From Peribacillus kribbensis DSM 17871 (lineage in GTDB: Bacteria; Bacillota; Bacilli; Bacillales; DSM-1321), in contig NZ_AUMQ01000029.1 of NCBI RefSeq assembly GCF_000430765.1, positions 150,145 through 214,144 of the forward strand: a stretch of DNA of 64,000 nucleotides, in the 5' to 3' direction. Shown here one piece after another: positions 27,035 through 37,065 of this stretch. A program made the translations under genes and the position numbers. The notes beneath the pieces were generated by a model, which saw nothing but the letters and a program-made list of their open reading frames with translations, made no database searches and had not been told where the DNA came from. Position 1 is the stretch's first letter; every line of letters begins with the position of its first letter.

Positions 27035-27307
27035 TTTACGAACCTCCATATTGTCTTATGTATCATTAAGCCGTAAAAACTATTATCTTCAAGATAAGCC
27101 TATCCTAATTACGGTATACCAAAACAAGGAAACGATCTTTTTTTATCACTTTGCTCAAGTGCGAACATAAAATTATAAGACTAAAACTCACTATTTGTCC
27201 ATATGCATTTTACATTACGTTTCAAATAAAAAAAAGTTTCATGCTTTTCCTACATGCTATCTGCAAAAGCAAAAGGCGCTTTAGTCCAGGAGAATTCCCG
27301 GCTGCAT
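27035..27307. other. topA-trmFO intergenic region
   Basis: About 270 AT-rich bases with no credible gene. It probably holds the trmFO promoter; the best SigA-like candidates (TTGAAA or TTGAAG with poor -10 elements) are too weak to assign. The topA terminator is at its left end. Confidence 0.4.
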
Positions 27308-27341
27308 AAAAAGAAGGCGGGGAGTTCCCCACCTTCTTTTT
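27308..27341 (-). terminator. Terminator after topA
   Basis: A 15-bp stem (AAAAAGAAGGCGGGG against CCCCACCTTCTTTTT on the plus strand) with a 4-base loop. It begins at the topA stop codon. The symmetric A/T flanks would also act on plus-strand transcripts. Confidence 0.9.
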
Positions 27342-29415
27342 AGCTCTGCGGTTCTTCTTTATAGTCACAATTTGTACACTGGACCTGGACACCTTTTTTA
27401 AGCTTCTTCTCCACCAGCGTATGTTCACATTTCGGACATTTACGTGCTATAGGTTTATCCCAAGAAATGAACTCACATTCCGGATAACGGTCACAGCCAT
27501 AAAAGATGCGCTTCTTTTTGCTTTTACGCTCAATGATATTGCCTTCATGGCAATTCGGGCATTTAACTCCGATTTCTTTTACAATCGCTTTTGTATTCCG
27601 GCAATCCGGGAAGTTGGAGCAGGCCATGAATTTCCCATATCGGCCCATTTTAAATACCATTGGACTTCCGCAGGCTTCACAATCTTCTCCAGCAGGCTCA
27701 TCCTTTATTTCAACCTTTTCCATTTCAACTTCCGCTTTTTTCAAATGCCCTTCGAAATCCCGGTAAAACTCGTCGATGACATTGACCCATGGAATTTTTC
27801 CATCTTCAATATCATCCAGGTCTCTTTCCATTTTGGCAGTGAAATCAACATTTACAATTTCCGGGAAAAACTCCAGGATTAATTCTGAAACAATCTCGCC
27901 AAGCTCTGTTGGAATGAACCGCTTATTATCAAGTGCAACATATCCACGCTTTTGAATGGTATCGAGAGTAGGGGCAAAGGTTGATGGACGGCCAATTCCC
28001 AGCTCTTCCAGTGTCCTTACCAGCCTTGCCTCCGTATAGCGCGGCGGCGGCTGTGTAAAGTGCTGCTTCTTTTCAATATCTTTAGAGACAGCTGTATCTC
28101 CTTCTTCAATCACGGGAAGAAAATTCTCTTTTTCTTCTTCTGAATCATCCGAGCCTTCCACATAGACTTTCATAAAACCTGGAAATTTTATTTTAGAACC
28201 ATTGGCCCTGAAAACTACTCCTGAATTCTCTAGGTCCACACTCATCGTATCCATAATCGCAGGTGCCATCTGGCTTGCAACGAATCTTTCCCAGATGAGC
28301 TTATACAATCTAAGCTGGTCTCTTGAGAGGAATTCTTTTATGGATGCCGGCTCTCTTAGAATGCTTGTCGGCCGGATGGCTTCATGCGCATCCTGTGCAT
28401 TGGATTGTTTTTTTTCTTTTCTCTCTTCGGAAGCGATATATTCTTTGCCATATTGACTTGTAATGAAGTCCTTTGCTTCTTCCTTAGCAACATCGGAGAC
28501 CCTGGTTGAATCGGTTCTCATATAGGTAATCAAGCCTGTGGTGCCTTCTTTTCCAATCTCGATTCCCTCATACAGCTGCTGGGCAAGCATCATGGTTTTC
28601 TTCGCCCTGTAATTCAGCTTTCTTGCCGCTTCCTGCTGCAGGGATGAAGTAGTAAATGGGACGGCAGGATTTCTCTTTCGTTCCTTTTTGGTTACATTGA
28701 CAACCTGGAACTCATTACCGGAGATCCTTGTAAGGACAGCTTCTACATTGCTTTCATTGCCAAGCTGGACTTTTTTTCCATCCATCGATATAAATCCGGC
28801 TTCAAACGTCTCGCTGCCTTTCATAAATTCCGTCTTGATCGTCCAATATTCTTCCGGGATAAATTCCTTTATTTCCTTTTCCCGATTAATGATCAGGCTT
28901 ACTGCAACAGACTGCACCCTGCCGGCACTGAGGCCTTTTTTCACCTTCTTCCAAAGGAGAGGGCTGATATTATATCCCACCAGCCGGTCAAGGACTCTTC
29001 TTGCCTGCTGGGCATCTACAAGATTCATGTCAATCGGCCTTGGATGCTTAAAGGATTCTTTGATTGCATCCTTCGTTATTTCATTAAATACTACTCTGCA
29101 ATCAGATGAAGAATCGACATCAAGAGTGTGTGCCAGATGCCACGCAATGGCTTCCCCTTCCCTGTCGGGGTCAGCCGCAAGATAAATTTTCTTTGCTTTT
29201 TTGGCTGCTGTTTTAAGCTCTTTTAAAACGGGGCCTTTTCCCCGAATGGTGATATATTTAAGATTGAATTCGTTTTCAACATCTACACCCATCTGGCTCC
29301 TTGGCAAATCACGCACATGGCCCATGGATGCTTTTACTTTATATTTTTTCCCTAAATATTTTTCAATAGTTTTTGCTTTAGCTGGTGATTCAACTATTAC
29401 AAGATAATCAGCCAT
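27340..29415 (-). CDS. topA: TopA, DNA topoisomerase I
   Basis: A 691-residue type IA topoisomerase that relaxes negative supercoils. The TOPRIM domain opens [19 protein letters not shown]. The catalytic Tyr is in [14 protein letters not shown], near residue 298. The C-terminus has three four-Cys zinc ribbons (CEACGSP...C; CPNCHEG...C; CPKCEHT...CTNC). Length is as in B. subtilis (691). ATG 29415 has GAGGAGG upstream and a SigA promoter at 29455-29483. Confidence 0.98.
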   Translation of the reverse strand: MADYLVIVESPAKAKTIEKYLGKKYKVKASMGHVRDLPRSQMGVDVENEFNLKYITIRGKGPVLKELKTAAKKAKKIYLAADPDREGEAIAWHLAHTLDVDSSSDCRVVFNEITKDAIKESFKHPRPIDMNLVDAQQARRVLDRLVGYNISPLLWKKVKKGLSAGRVQSVAVSLIINREKEIKEFIPEEYWTIKTEFMKGSETFEAGFISMDGKKVQLGNESNVEAVLTRISGNEFQVVNVTKKERKRNPAVPFTTSSLQQEAARKLNYRAKKTMMLAQQLYEGIEIGKEGTTGLITYMRTDSTRVSDVAKEEAKDFITSQYGKEYIASEERKEKKQSNAQDAHEAIRPTSILREPASIKEFLSRDQLRLYKLIWERFVASQMAPAIMDTMSVDLENSGVVFRANGSKIKFPGFMKVYVEGSDDSEEEKENFLPVIEEGDTAVSKDIEKKQHFTQPPPRYTEARLVRTLEELGIGRPSTFAPTLDTIQKRGYVALDNKRFIPTELGEIVSELILEFFPEIVNVDFTAKMERDLDDIEDGKIPWVNVIDEFYRDFEGHLKKAEVEMEKVEIKDEPAGEDCEACGSPMVFKMGRYGKFMACSNFPDCRNTKAIVKEIGVKCPNCHEGNIIERKSKKKRIFYGCDRYPECEFISWDKPIARKCPKCEHTLVEKKLKKGVQVQCTNCDYKEEPQS

Positions 29416-29454
29416 ACTTAATCCTCCTCAAGAGGGAATAATAAATCTTCACTA

Positions 29455-29483
29455 TTATTAATCATATAAAAACATTTTGTCAA
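29455..29483 (-). promoter_or_regulatory. SigA-type promoter of topA
   Basis: On the minus strand a perfect TTGACA (29483-29478), a 17-bp spacer and TAATAA (29460-29455). Shifting the -10 by one base gives AATAAT. The predicted leader is about 35 nt. Confidence 0.65.
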
Positions 29484-29763
29484 TCTTATTTCAGTTCTAG
29501 AATAATTATTCCGTCTATTTATCATCTATCTTCCCTGGATTTCTTCCTATGAAAAAAGGGCAGGACTGCCACCTTTCAATTAAGGCTCTTTGTATAAAAC
29601 AGTCATAATTAGCGGGCATGTGTTTTTTTCCATTATATTGGAAATTTCCTAAGTCCGCCTTTTGCAAAATGTATCTCACTTTCGCATTTTTTTCAACTGT
29701 TTTATTTCAAAGAGATTTTTTTATCGTATTTTTTAGGGAACGATCTCAATTAAAACCAAGCCA
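29484..29763. other. dprA-topA intergenic region
   Basis: About 280 AT-rich bases without a gene. A weak terminator-like hairpin is present at 29552-29576 (listed separately). Nothing else stands out. Confidence 0.4.
29552..29576 (-). terminator. Possible terminator after dprA
   Basis: Minus-strand hairpin with GGCAG pairing to CTGCC around a two-base turn, flanked by AAAG/CTTT and followed by TTTTTT. It is about 190 nt past the dprA stop, so it could be the operon end or a leftover. Confidence 0.45.
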
Positions 29764-30639
29764 TTAATCAGGGTATTCCTCTTCAATATCGAGATGGGTG
29801 ACAATCGGCTTAGCTCCTTCCTGAATCAGGCGGTTGGTGCCCGCGGAGAGACAGCTGGTGATATTCCCAGGCACACTGAATACGTCACGTCCCTGCTCGA
29901 GCGCGCTATAAGCTGTAATCAAGCTTCCGCTCCGTTCCTTTGCCTCAATGACCAGGACAGCTTTGGATATTCCGCTGATAATCCGGTTTCTTTGCGGAAA
30001 CATCCAGGGCTCGGCCTTTTTAGATGGTGCATATTCCGAAATAACCGCTCCATTTTTCATAATACTTTGGGCCAGCATTCCGTTTTCCTTTGGATAAACA
30101 TGAAAGAGACCGCCTCCAAGTACCGCAATGGTCCTGCCAGCGTGATCCAGAGCAATTTTATGGGCGGCCGCATCAATTCCGGCTGCAAGGCCGCTGTTTA
30201 TGATATACCCCTTCTTAATCAGAGGCACCAAAAGCCTTTTGACAGAATCCAGTCCATAGAGAGAGGGCTTCCTTGGCCCGACGACAGCAAGATGCTTTCC
30301 TTCATTAAATAAGGAGACATCCCCTTTCATATAAAGCACCCAGGGCGGATTATAAATATTCTTCAAAGCGGCTGGATAATCGGGATCGGCTATAGTCAGA
30401 CACTGGATGCCGTGGGATTTGTACTTGTCTAAGCTGGGAGAAATTACATTCTGATGAAGGTCTTCATAAAATTGGGCAGCATGGGCGCGGGTTATTTGAA
30501 GGAGGGACTGCCAATGGGCAGGGGAGTTTTCGTAAATTCTTGAAAGTGAGGGGTCCAGCTGAAGGATGCGGAAAATGGACTTCCAGCCTATTCCGCGGCA
30601 ATGGTCCAAATGGATCAGCCTTATATTAAAATCTTCCAT
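29764..30639 (-). CDS. dprA: DprA (Smf), DNA processing protein for transformation
   Basis: A 291-residue DprA that binds incoming single-stranded DNA and loads RecA. It has a helical N-terminal part (LDHCRGIGWKSIFRILQ), a Rossmann core with VVGPRKPSLYGLDSVKRLL and SGLAAGIDAAAHKIAL, and a GGGLFHVYPKENGMLA loop. I chose ATG 30639 (MEDFNIRL), with AAAGGAGATG upstream; ATG 30663 would absorb that site. The usual C-terminal winged helix seems short or absent, as in B. subtilis Smf. Confidence 0.95.
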   Translation of the reverse strand: MEDFNIRLIHLDHCRGIGWKSIFRILQLDPSLSRIYENSPAHWQSLLQITRAHAAQFYEDLHQNVISPSLDKYKSHGIQCLTIADPDYPAALKNIYNPPWVLYMKGDVSLFNEGKHLAVVGPRKPSLYGLDSVKRLLVPLIKKGYIINSGLAAGIDAAAHKIALDHAGRTIAVLGGGLFHVYPKENGMLAQSIMKNGAVISEYAPSKKAEPWMFPQRNRIISGISKAVLVIEAKERSGSLITAYSALEQGRDVFSVPGNITSCLSAGTNRLIQEGAKPIVTHLDIEEEYPD

Positions 30640-30682
30640 ATATTCATCTCCTTTGAATTTCATGTTTCGGCAGGTGCATAGT

Positions 30683-30713
30683 AAAAAACCGAGGCTGACA
30701 AAGCAGCCTCAGC
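30683..30713 (-). terminator. Terminator after sucD
   Basis: On the minus strand GAGGCTG and CAGCCTC pair around CTTTGT (with outer C/G pairs) and TTTTTT follows. It sits 30 nt after the sucD stop and separates sucCD from dprA. Confidence 0.9.
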
Positions 30714-30742
30714 GGGTGTTCCATGGTATTGCAGGAGATCTA

Positions 30743-31645
30743 TTAATGAGTTTTACACTTATCATAGATTCCTTTTTCTTTAATCACAGAGATGAGGGTT
30801 TCACCCATAACAGACGGGGTTTCTGCCACTTTAATGCCGCATTCGTTCATGACGCGGATCTTTTCGTCTGCTGTACCTTTACCGCCTGAGATGATTGCAC
30901 CAGCATGGCCCATACGCTTTCCTGGAGGCGCAGTTCTTCCGCCGATGAAGCCGACAACAGGCTTGGTCATGTTTTCCTTCACCCATTTGGCTGCTTCTTC
31001 TTCAGCAGTTCCGCCAATTTCTCCAATCATGATAACCGCGTATGTTTCAGGGTCTTCATTGAAAGCTTTAAGCACATCAATGAAATCTGTTCCATTGACA
31101 GGGTCTCCGCCTATTCCTACTGCTGTAGACTGGCCGATTCCTGCCTGTGATAACTGGTGGACAGCCTCATATGTGAGTGTTCCAGAGCGGGATACCACAC
31201 CGACATGTCCTTTCTTATGGATATAGCCAGGCATGATGCCGATCTTGCACTCATCCGGAGTGATGACACCAGGGCAGTTAGGGCCGACAAGGCGCGTCTT
31301 CTTGCCCTCCATATAACGCTTTACCTTAACCATATCAAGTACTGGAATATGCTCTGTAATACAAATAACGATATCAAGCTCTGCATCTACAGCCTCTAAG
31401 ATCGCATCTGCAGCGAATGGAGCAGGAACATAAATGACAGATGCATTTGCACCAGTCTGGCTTTTTGCTTCAATTAATGTATTAAATACAGGTACACCTT
31501 CTACCTCTGTGCCACCCTTACCAGGTGTAACACCTGCGACGATCTGTGTACCATATTCAAGCATCTGCTTTGTATGGAATAAAGCCGTTGAACCTGTAAT
31601 ACCCTGTACAATGACTTTAGTATCTTTATTAATAAATACGCTCAC
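30743..31645 (-). CDS. sucD: SucD, succinyl-CoA ligase alpha subunit
   Basis: A 300-residue TCA-cycle enzyme subunit that binds CoA and carries the phosphohistidine. The N-terminal Rossmann domain reads [19 protein letters not shown], the active His is in [17 protein letters not shown] (near 245), and [10 protein letters not shown] is also present. With SucC it makes ATP or GTP from succinyl-CoA. GTG 31645 has AGGAGG 8 nt upstream; it lies 19 nt after sucC. Confidence 0.98.
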   Translation of the reverse strand: MSVFINKDTKVIVQGITGSTALFHTKQMLEYGTQIVAGVTPGKGGTEVEGVPVFNTLIEAKSQTGANASVIYVPAPFAADAILEAVDAELDIVICITEHIPVLDMVKVKRYMEGKKTRLVGPNCPGVITPDECKIGIMPGYIHKKGHVGVVSRSGTLTYEAVHQLSQAGIGQSTAVGIGGDPVNGTDFIDVLKAFNEDPETYAVIMIGEIGGTAEEEAAKWVKENMTKPVVGFIGGRTAPPGKRMGHAGAIISGGKGTADEKIRVMNECGIKVAETPSVMGETLISVIKEKGIYDKCKTH

Positions 31646-31664
31646 CTTTGCAACCTCCTGACTA

Positions 31665-32825
31665 TTAACCTACTAATGATACGATTTTTTGTGCGCCGTC
31701 TGCCATTGATTCTGCAGCAGTGATATTCAAGCCTGATTCATTCAGGATTTTCTTACCAAGATCAACATTTGTTCCCTCAAGGCGAACGACAAGCGGAACT
31801 TCAAGTCCAAGCTGGTTCGCAGCTGTAACCACACCTTCTGCAATGACATCACATTTCATGATGCCTCCGAAGATATTGACGAAGATCCCTTTAACGCTTT
31901 TGTCTGAAAGAATGATCTTAAATGCTTCTGTTACCTTTTCAGCTGTAGCACCGCCCCCAACATCAAGGAAGTTGGCAGGATCTCCGCCATAGTGCTTAAT
32001 AATGTCCATAGTCGCCATGGCAAGGCCGGCACCATTTACCATACAGCCGATATTTCCATCAAGGGATATGTAGCTCAAATCATATTTAGAGGCTTCAATT
32101 TCCTTAGGATCCTCTTCTTCAAGGTCTCTGTATTCCACAATATCTTTATTGCGGTACAGCGCATTGGAATCAAAGTTCAGCTTTGCATCAAGCGCCATTA
32201 CTTTTCCATCGCCGGTCACAACAAGCGGGTTGATCTCAGCAATAGAGCAATCCTTTTCCACAAAAGCCGTGTAGAGGCCCATCATGAACTTGACAGCCTG
32301 TCCTACCAATTCCTTAGGTATGTTAATATTAAATGCTATTCTTCTTGCTTGATAGCCTGTAAGGCCGACTACTGGATCGATAACTTCTTTGAAGATTTTT
32401 TCAGGTGTCTTTTCAGCTACCTCTTCAATTTCAGTTCCGCCTTCTTCAGATGCCATTAAGACGACTCTTGAAGTAGCACGGTCAAGAACAAGCCCGACAT
32501 AGTATTCTTTTTTAATATCGCAGCCTTCTTCGATAAGCAAACGCTTTACTTCTTTGCCTTCCGGGCCAGTTTGATGCGTAACAAGCGTTTTACCAAGGAT
32601 TTCACCTGCGTATTGACGTACCTCATCAAGGTTTTTCGCTACTTTAACTCCGCCGGCTTTACCGCGGCCGCCCGCATGGATTTGTGCCTTTACCACACAT
32701 ACTTCCGTACCAAGCTCCTTTGCAGCTTCAACTGCTTCTTCAACCGAAAAAGCAACGCGGCCGTTAGGAACAGCAACTCCATATTTTCTGAGGACTTCTT
32801 TCCCCTGATATTCATGGATATTCAT
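31665..32825 (-). CDS. sucC: SucC, succinyl-CoA ligase beta subunit
   Basis: A 386-residue ATP-grasp subunit. The start [20 protein letters not shown] is typical, [16 protein letters not shown] binds nucleotide, and [17 protein letters not shown] and [11 protein letters not shown] are in the C-terminal domain. I chose ATG 32825, with GATAGGAGGATGGG upstream, giving the B. subtilis length (385-386). A start at 32906 would lie upstream of the predicted transcript start and adds a hydrophobic non-family stretch. Confidence 0.98.
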   Translation of the reverse strand: MNIHEYQGKEVLRKYGVAVPNGRVAFSVEEAVEAAKELGTEVCVVKAQIHAGGRGKAGGVKVAKNLDEVRQYAGEILGKTLVTHQTGPEGKEVKRLLIEEGCDIKKEYYVGLVLDRATSRVVLMASEEGGTEIEEVAEKTPEKIFKEVIDPVVGLTGYQARRIAFNINIPKELVGQAVKFMMGLYTAFVEKDCSIAEINPLVVTGDGKVMALDAKLNFDSNALYRNKDIVEYRDLEEEDPKEIEASKYDLSYISLDGNIGCMVNGAGLAMATMDIIKHYGGDPANFLDVGGGATAEKVTEAFKIILSDKSVKGIFVNIFGGIMKCDVIAEGVVTAANQLGLEVPLVVRLEGTNVDLGKKILNESGLNITAAESMADGAQKIVSLVG

Positions 32826-32873
32826 TTCCCATCCTCCTATCAAACTATGACAATAAAAATAGACTGCGCTTTC

Positions 32874-32902
32874 ATTGTATAAAAAGTAAAAATGATTGTC
32901 CA
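32874..32902 (-). promoter_or_regulatory. SigA-type promoter of sucCD
   Basis: Minus-strand TGGACA (32902-32897), a 17-bp spacer and TACAAT (32879-32874), each five of six to consensus. The leader would be about 40 nt. It lies within the gap after mupG, so sucCD is independent of the mur genes. Confidence 0.7.
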
Positions 32903-32986
32903 CCATTACGGCGCAAAGAATGACGAAAATAAAATATTTTTCTAAAATTATATTAATTTTGATTAAATATCCTTTAATACAGCCAT

Positions 32987-34060
32987 CTAGTTCACTCTAT
33001 AAAACTTGAAAGCTTTTCCGGGATAAAGATATGTGAGTAGTCCCAGATCCTTCTCAACAATGTTCCCCACAACATTTACTTTAGGATCTGCCGGGAGGTT
33101 CCTTTTTACGATTTGCAGCTCCCCTTGATAACGGCCATACAAGCTGTTGTCAAGGGTGACAGAACCCTTCATACGATCGTGTACAGGACCTGGGGCAATG
33201 GTTAATCCATTCTCCATGGCATGCATTCGCGCCGGCTCAGAACGGATTACATCCCTTGCTGAGTCCATGCGGTTCTTATGCTCGAGTCCAATCAGCCCTT
33301 CTTCCTCCTTGGTAAGCCCGGGCGAAGCTTCGATCGAAATCTCGATGACCCCCTCTTGATACTGTTGGAACTTTCTGATAGATTCCTTACAAATAGAGGG
33401 ATCCCCTATCACTGCTTTATCCACATAGCATTCAAGAAGCAGATCCAGGGCAGATGTGAAGGGTGAGGCACCCCGATGATCTTCCAATGTGGGCAGGCCT
33501 TTGAATAATGGCCCCCTGAAATCCCCATCACCAGGAGCAAATGCAGCCACAGTCATTCCGCACTCACTCAGCCACTTATTATGCAAAATAAAGTCCCTTC
33601 GTTCCAGGCCGGTTTCCGGCCGCGGGTAAAAATTATGCCAGGCCTCTGTATGTTTGATATTCAATCCGAATCTTTTTAATTCCTGAAAGCTCTCGCGAGT
33701 CAGGGTGCTCGCATTCAGCGCTATCTTCATCGATTGCGACAGCCTGGCAATTTCCTCCGCTCCGATGCCATAATCTGCTCTTATTCCAGTCACTCCCCAC
33801 TTGGAGATTTCATTGATATTCTCATGGTTCAGGCCCAGGGGCTCAAACGACCGGGGAGAAAGGTCAGCCATCAGCTCAAGCCCCAGGTTCTTTGCCTGTG
33901 AGCCTAAGGTTCTCAGCAGTCCGGCATATAAAGAAGCATCATCCTCCGGGATATGAAGCGAAGTAAAAATAGAAGTGAAACCCGCTTCCATCATCCTCCT
34001 CAGATAGGCCTCCTGTTCTCCTTCCGAAAAATATCCTAAATAAACAGACACACCAAACAT
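32987..34060 (-). CDS. mupG: MupG-type 6-phospho-N-acetylmuramidase (DUF871)
   Basis: A 357-residue protein of the DUF871/MupG family. In Staphylococcus aureus MupG hydrolyses MurNAc-6P-GlcNAc inside the cell. It has a TIM-barrel N-terminal part ([21 protein letters not shown] by segments; [27 protein letters not shown]) and a beta-rich C-terminal domain (about 245-357). It is downstream of murP, as expected for a MurNAc route, but a terminator and a repeat lie between, so it probably has its own promoter. ATG 34060 has AAAGGAGATGAG upstream. Substrate is inferred. Confidence 0.85.
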   Translation of the reverse strand: MFGVSVYLGYFSEGEQEAYLRRMMEAGFTSIFTSLHIPEDDASLYAGLLRTLGSQAKNLGLELMADLSPRSFEPLGLNHENINEISKWGVTGIRADYGIGAEEIARLSQSMKIALNASTLTRESFQELKRFGLNIKHTEAWHNFYPRPETGLERRDFILHNKWLSECGMTVAAFAPGDGDFRGPLFKGLPTLEDHRGASPFTSALDLLLECYVDKAVIGDPSICKESIRKFQQYQEGVIEISIEASPGLTKEEEGLIGLEHKNRMDSARDVIRSEPARMHAMENGLTIAPGPVHDRMKGSVTLDNSLYGRYQGELQIVKRNLPADPKVNVVGNIVEKDLGLLTYLYPGKAFKFYRVN

Positions 34061-34102
34061 AAGCTCATCTCCTTTGGAAACCTATTCCATGATCTATCTT
34101 CT

Positions 34103-34108
34103 ATCATA
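34103..34108 (-). promoter_or_regulatory. Possible extended -10 promoter of mupG
   Basis: On the minus strand TGTTATGAT gives a TGn-extended -10 element (TATGAT), about 43 nt before mupG. No good -35 is seen at 16-18 bp. Confidence 0.35.
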
Positions 34109-34145
34109 ACAGTTTGGTTTAAGCAAATAAGGCTATAAATTGGGG

Positions 34146-34243
34146 CTGCATGAGCTCCATTCCAGGCGCTTCGCTTTCCGCGGGGCGGGCGGTGAGCCTC
34201 CTCGGCTTCGCCTGCGGGGTCTCACCTGTCCCGCTAATCCCGC
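34146..34243. repeat. Palindromic GC-rich repeat R1, left part
   Basis: Left part of an intergenic repeat resembling a GC-rich palindrome I know from many Bacillus genomes. It opens CTGCATGAG (34146-34154), complementary to CTCATGCAG at 34452-34460. It then has GGCGC (34165-34169), which pairs with GCGCC at 34437-34441, and an internal GGTGAG/CTCACC stem (34191-34196 with 34221-34226). It is far more GC-rich than its surroundings. The element is split by another repeat. Confidence 0.75.
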
Positions 34244-34426
34244 TCAGAAAAGTGGAAAGCGGTGCCTGCCAAACAGATAAATTACAAAGCTAAATGTTGA
34301 TCCATATCCATTTATACTTGCAGGCAGAGACCCGACAAGCATAAGACGAGCCGGCTGTGGGGAGCAGTTTTCTCCCCATAGACGGATTGGCTTATGACTC
34401 GAGGGTCTCAGCTTGGAACTGGATCA
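34244..34426 (+). repeat. Structured repeat R2, copy A (inserted in R1)
   Basis: A 183-bp member of a four-copy family. It has a left block GGAAAGCGGTGCCTGCC, then about 50 AT-rich bases, then GCAGGCAGAGACCCGACAAG, a stem-loop and a closing CTTATGACTCGAGGGTCTC. Predicted pairs are TGCCTGC/GCAGGCA, GAGACCC (34327-34333)/GGGTCTC (34403-34409), CATAAG/CTTATG and GGGGAG/CTCCCC. It separates the two parts of R1, and TCA occurs at both junctions. Confidence 0.8.
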
Positions 34427-34461
34427 AGGAGTCTTCGCGCCTTCCATTCCACTCATGCAGG
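34427..34461. repeat. Palindromic repeat R1, right part
   Basis: Right end of the split R1 element: AGGAGTCTTCGCGCC, CATTCCA and then CTCATGCAG, which is the exact complement of the left end at 34146-34154. Joining 34243 to 34427 restores one continuous R1. Confidence 0.75.
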
Positions 34462-34645
34462 GTGCAGATATTAAAAGCGCCAGTACAAATGAGTTTCATC
34501 AGGTAGAACCATACACCACAGGAGGTAAATTACCTAAAGCATGCCTGTCCATCTATTATGTAATTTTTATACCTAGCCGAAGTGATCAAAAGATGAACGT
34601 GACTAGCAAAATCTGTTTAAGAAACCTTGGAAATAGTGTCGAACT
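34462..34645. other. Unassigned stretch between R1 and the murP terminator
   Basis: About 180 bases that I cannot assign. A plus-strand open frame covers it but starts inside the repeat and resembles nothing I know. An AGGAGG occurs at 34521 without a convincing gene after it. It could be remnant DNA carried in with the repeats. Confidence 0.3.
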
Positions 34646-34687
34646 AAAAAAAGGGGTCGGAATGAGAATATTCCATTACCCCTTTTT
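34646..34687 (-). terminator. Terminator after murP
   Basis: On the minus strand AAAAAGGGGT pairs with ACCCCTTTTT, with an inner GGAAT/ATTCC helix, then a T-rich run. It is 40 nt past the murP stop and should block read-through to mupG. Confidence 0.9.
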
Positions 34688-34727
34688 CTGTTGAAGGCGG
34701 CTTCAGTACGGAGCACCAGGCCTTTCT

Positions 34728-36095
34728 TTACTTATGCATATTATCCGCCATGCTTTCTTTAAAGCCGAATGCATAAGTGAAAATAAATCCAAAAACATAG
34801 GCAATCACTAATCCAAGAATGTAATAAATGAATTTATTGTCTGCAATCAGAGGGGTCAATGAAATCCCTGAAACACCGATCCCTGTTGCAGCTGTTTTCA
34901 TCACTGCCTGGAAGGCTCCTCCACAGGCGGCACCGAGGCAGGCAGTGATGAATGGCCTTCCGAGCGGAAGGGTAACCCCGTATAGAAGAGGCTCTCCTAT
35001 TCCAAGGAAACCAACTGGAAGTCCTCCCTTGATGATATTTTTCAGCATCTTATTTTTTGTTTTTGCGTAAACGGCTAGCGCTGCACCTACCTGTCCTGCA
35101 CCGCCCATGGCAAGGATCGGCAGGAGCGGGGTCATATGGGTTTTGGCGATGAATTCCGCATGGATGGGGGTCAGCCCATGGTGAAGGCCTACCATTACCA
35201 GCGGAAGAAATGTACCTGCAAGGATGGCTCCGGCTACCGCACCTCCGATATCAAGCACTCCATTGATTCCTTTGATGATGCCGTCCGACAAAAATCCTCC
35301 GACCGGCTGGATGACAATAATGGTCAAGACTCCTACTATCAATACTGTGATAAGCGGGGTCAGGATGATATCCACCGCATTTGGAATCACACGGCGCACT
35401 CTTTTTTCTACAAAAGCCATCAGCCAGGCTGCAAGGATTACAGCAAACAGGCCGCCGCGTCCGACGACTAAAGGATCTCCAAACAAGTTAATGTTCGCAA
35501 GCCCAGGATTTATAATGATATATCCGGCAATGGCACCGAGTGCAGGGGTGCCGCCAAATTCCCTGGCAGTATTCCAGCCGACTAAAACACCGAGGATCGC
35601 AAATACCGTCCCTCCAATCAGGAGGAGTATCTGCAGCCAGGTTTCCTTTGGATCTGCCCCGGCATTCACAGCAAAATTGGCGATTCCGTTAATGAGCCCG
35701 GAGGCAACAAGTGCGGGGATCAGCGGGATAAAAATAGAGCCGATTCTTCTTAATAAATTTTTAAAAGGAGTATTATTGCGTGTTTTAATTTCGGCTTTTC
35801 TCATATCCGCAAGATCTGTTTCAGCAGCTGCTACTTCTCCCACCTGAAGGCCTGTCATTTCACTGACCTCCCCTGCCACTTTATTGACAAGCCCGGGACC
35901 GATTACGATCTGCAGGGTTTCGTCCTCAATGACGCCAAGTACCCCGTCGATCTTCTTTAGTGCAGGAATATCGGCCGCCTCCCAATTTTTCAATTGCAGA
36001 CGGAGCCTTGTCATGCAGTGTGTTACTCTGATAATATTCTGGGTGCCTCCGACATGTTCGGATATTTCATTCGCAAGACGCTGTTCCTTTCTCAT
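34728..36095 (-). CDS. murP: MurP, MurNAc-specific PTS transporter EIIBC
   Basis: A 455-residue PTS permease with an N-terminal EIIB domain (phosphoacceptor C27 in VTHCMTRLRL) and a C-terminal EIIC membrane domain of about ten helices (HHGLTPIHAEF and GIGEPLLYGVTLPLGRPF loops). It would import and 6-phosphorylate MurNAc. No EIIA domain is present, so phosphate would come from a glucose-type EIIA elsewhere. Specificity is inferred from the neighbours murQ and murR. It lies 24 nt after murQ. Confidence 0.88.
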   Translation of the reverse strand: MRKEQRLANEISEHVGGTQNIIRVTHCMTRLRLQLKNWEAADIPALKKIDGVLGVIEDETLQIVIGPGLVNKVAGEVSEMTGLQVGEVAAAETDLADMRKAEIKTRNNTPFKNLLRRIGSIFIPLIPALVASGLINGIANFAVNAGADPKETWLQILLLIGGTVFAILGVLVGWNTAREFGGTPALGAIAGYIIINPGLANINLFGDPLVVGRGGLFAVILAAWLMAFVEKRVRRVIPNAVDIILTPLITVLIVGVLTIIVIQPVGGFLSDGIIKGINGVLDIGGAVAGAILAGTFLPLVMVGLHHGLTPIHAEFIAKTHMTPLLPILAMGGAGQVGAALAVYAKTKNKMLKNIIKGGLPVGFLGIGEPLLYGVTLPLGRPFITACLGAACGGAFQAVMKTAATGIGVSGISLTPLIADNKFIYYILGLVIAYVFGFIFTYAFGFKESMADNMHK

Positions 36096-36119
36096 CTTAC
36101 TCCCCCTATTTCCCCTTAA

Positions 36120-37004
36120 TTATAATGCCTTTCTTACAAATCCATCCGCTGCTTCTAGTTTACTATCTGCTTCTTCAAGACTGCACTGGGTCAGAAGCAT
36201 GATGATCGCCTTTTTTACCTGCCCGCCGGACTTTTCGTAAAAATATGAAGCAGTCTCATAATTGGTCTCTGCTGCTTCCATAATAATCCGCTTCGACCTT
36301 TCCACCAGTTTCTGATTGGTAGGCTGAACATCTACCATAAGGTTTTTATATACCTTGCCAATTCCAATCATGGTGGCCGTGGAAATCATATTAAGCACCA
36401 ATTTTTGGGCAGTCCCCGCCTTAAGCCTCGTAGATCCCGTCAATATCTCGCTTCCTGTATGGATTTCAATTGGAATATCACTGAAACGGCTGATTGCTGA
36501 ATCTGTGTTACAGCAGATACTCCCTGTCATCACCCCTTTTTCTTTAGCATATTCCAATCCCCCTATTACATAGGGAGTCCTGCCGCTGGCGGCAATCCCG
36601 ATCACCACATCATGCTCTGATAAATTTATGCTTTGCAGGTCGGCTGCTGCCAGCTCCCTGGAATCTTCTGCTCCTTCTACAGCCGCCGTGAAGGCTTTTT
36701 CTCCTCCTGCAATCAAACCGACAACCAGACCCGGCGGGGTTCCGAAAGTCGGAGGGCATTCCGCTGCATCCAAGACACCCAGCCTGCCGCTGGTCCCAGC
36801 TCCAAGGTAAATGATTCTCCCATTATTTCTTAAGGCTGAAATCGTTTTCTCCACAAGCCTGTTAATCTGTACTAGCTCACTCTTTACAGCGGAAGGGACA
36901 GACTGATCTTCCTCATTCATGATCGTCAGGACTTCCAGGATGGTCATTTCATCCAAATTCATTGTTTTGGAGTTTCTCTGTTCTGTTGATAGCTTCTCTA
37001 GCAC
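36120..37004 (-). CDS. murQ: MurQ, N-acetylmuramic acid 6-phosphate etherase
   Basis: A 294-residue SIS-domain enzyme that splits MurNAc-6P into GlcNAc-6P and D-lactate. The motif IIYLGAGTSGRLGVLDAAEC then PPTFG (about 64-88) contains the catalytic Glu of AEC, and GIAASGRTPYVIGGLEYA is the second SIS motif. Length equals the family norm. It is the first gene of murQ-murP, behind a good SigA promoter and two palindromes. The start is ATG 37004. Confidence 0.95.
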   Translation of the reverse strand: MLEKLSTEQRNSKTMNLDEMTILEVLTIMNEEDQSVPSAVKSELVQINRLVEKTISALRNNGRIIYLGAGTSGRLGVLDAAECPPTFGTPPGLVVGLIAGGEKAFTAAVEGAEDSRELAAADLQSINLSEHDVVIGIAASGRTPYVIGGLEYAKEKGVMTGSICCNTDSAISRFSDIPIEIHTGSEILTGSTRLKAGTAQKLVLNMISTATMIGIGKVYKNLMVDVQPTNQKLVERSKRIIMEAAETNYETASYFYEKSGGQVKKAIIMLLTQCSLEEADSKLEAADGFVRKAL

Positions 37005-37036
37005 GCTGACACCCCTTTTATTTCGTTTACGATTCC

Positions 37037-37065
37037 ATTATATGAGAGAAGAAACTGTAATTCAA
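37037..37065 (-). promoter_or_regulatory. SigA-type promoter of murQP
   Basis: Minus-strand TTGAAT (37065-37060), a 17-bp spacer and a perfect TATAAT (37042-37037), 33 nt before murQ. The -35 lies inside the palindrome at 37056-37070. Confidence 0.7.

Noticed and set aside
34413..34694. Plus-strand open frame of 93 codons in the murP-mupG gap
   Set aside because: It starts inside repeat R2 copy A, crosses the R1 end and the murP terminator, has no proper ribosome site and resembles no family.
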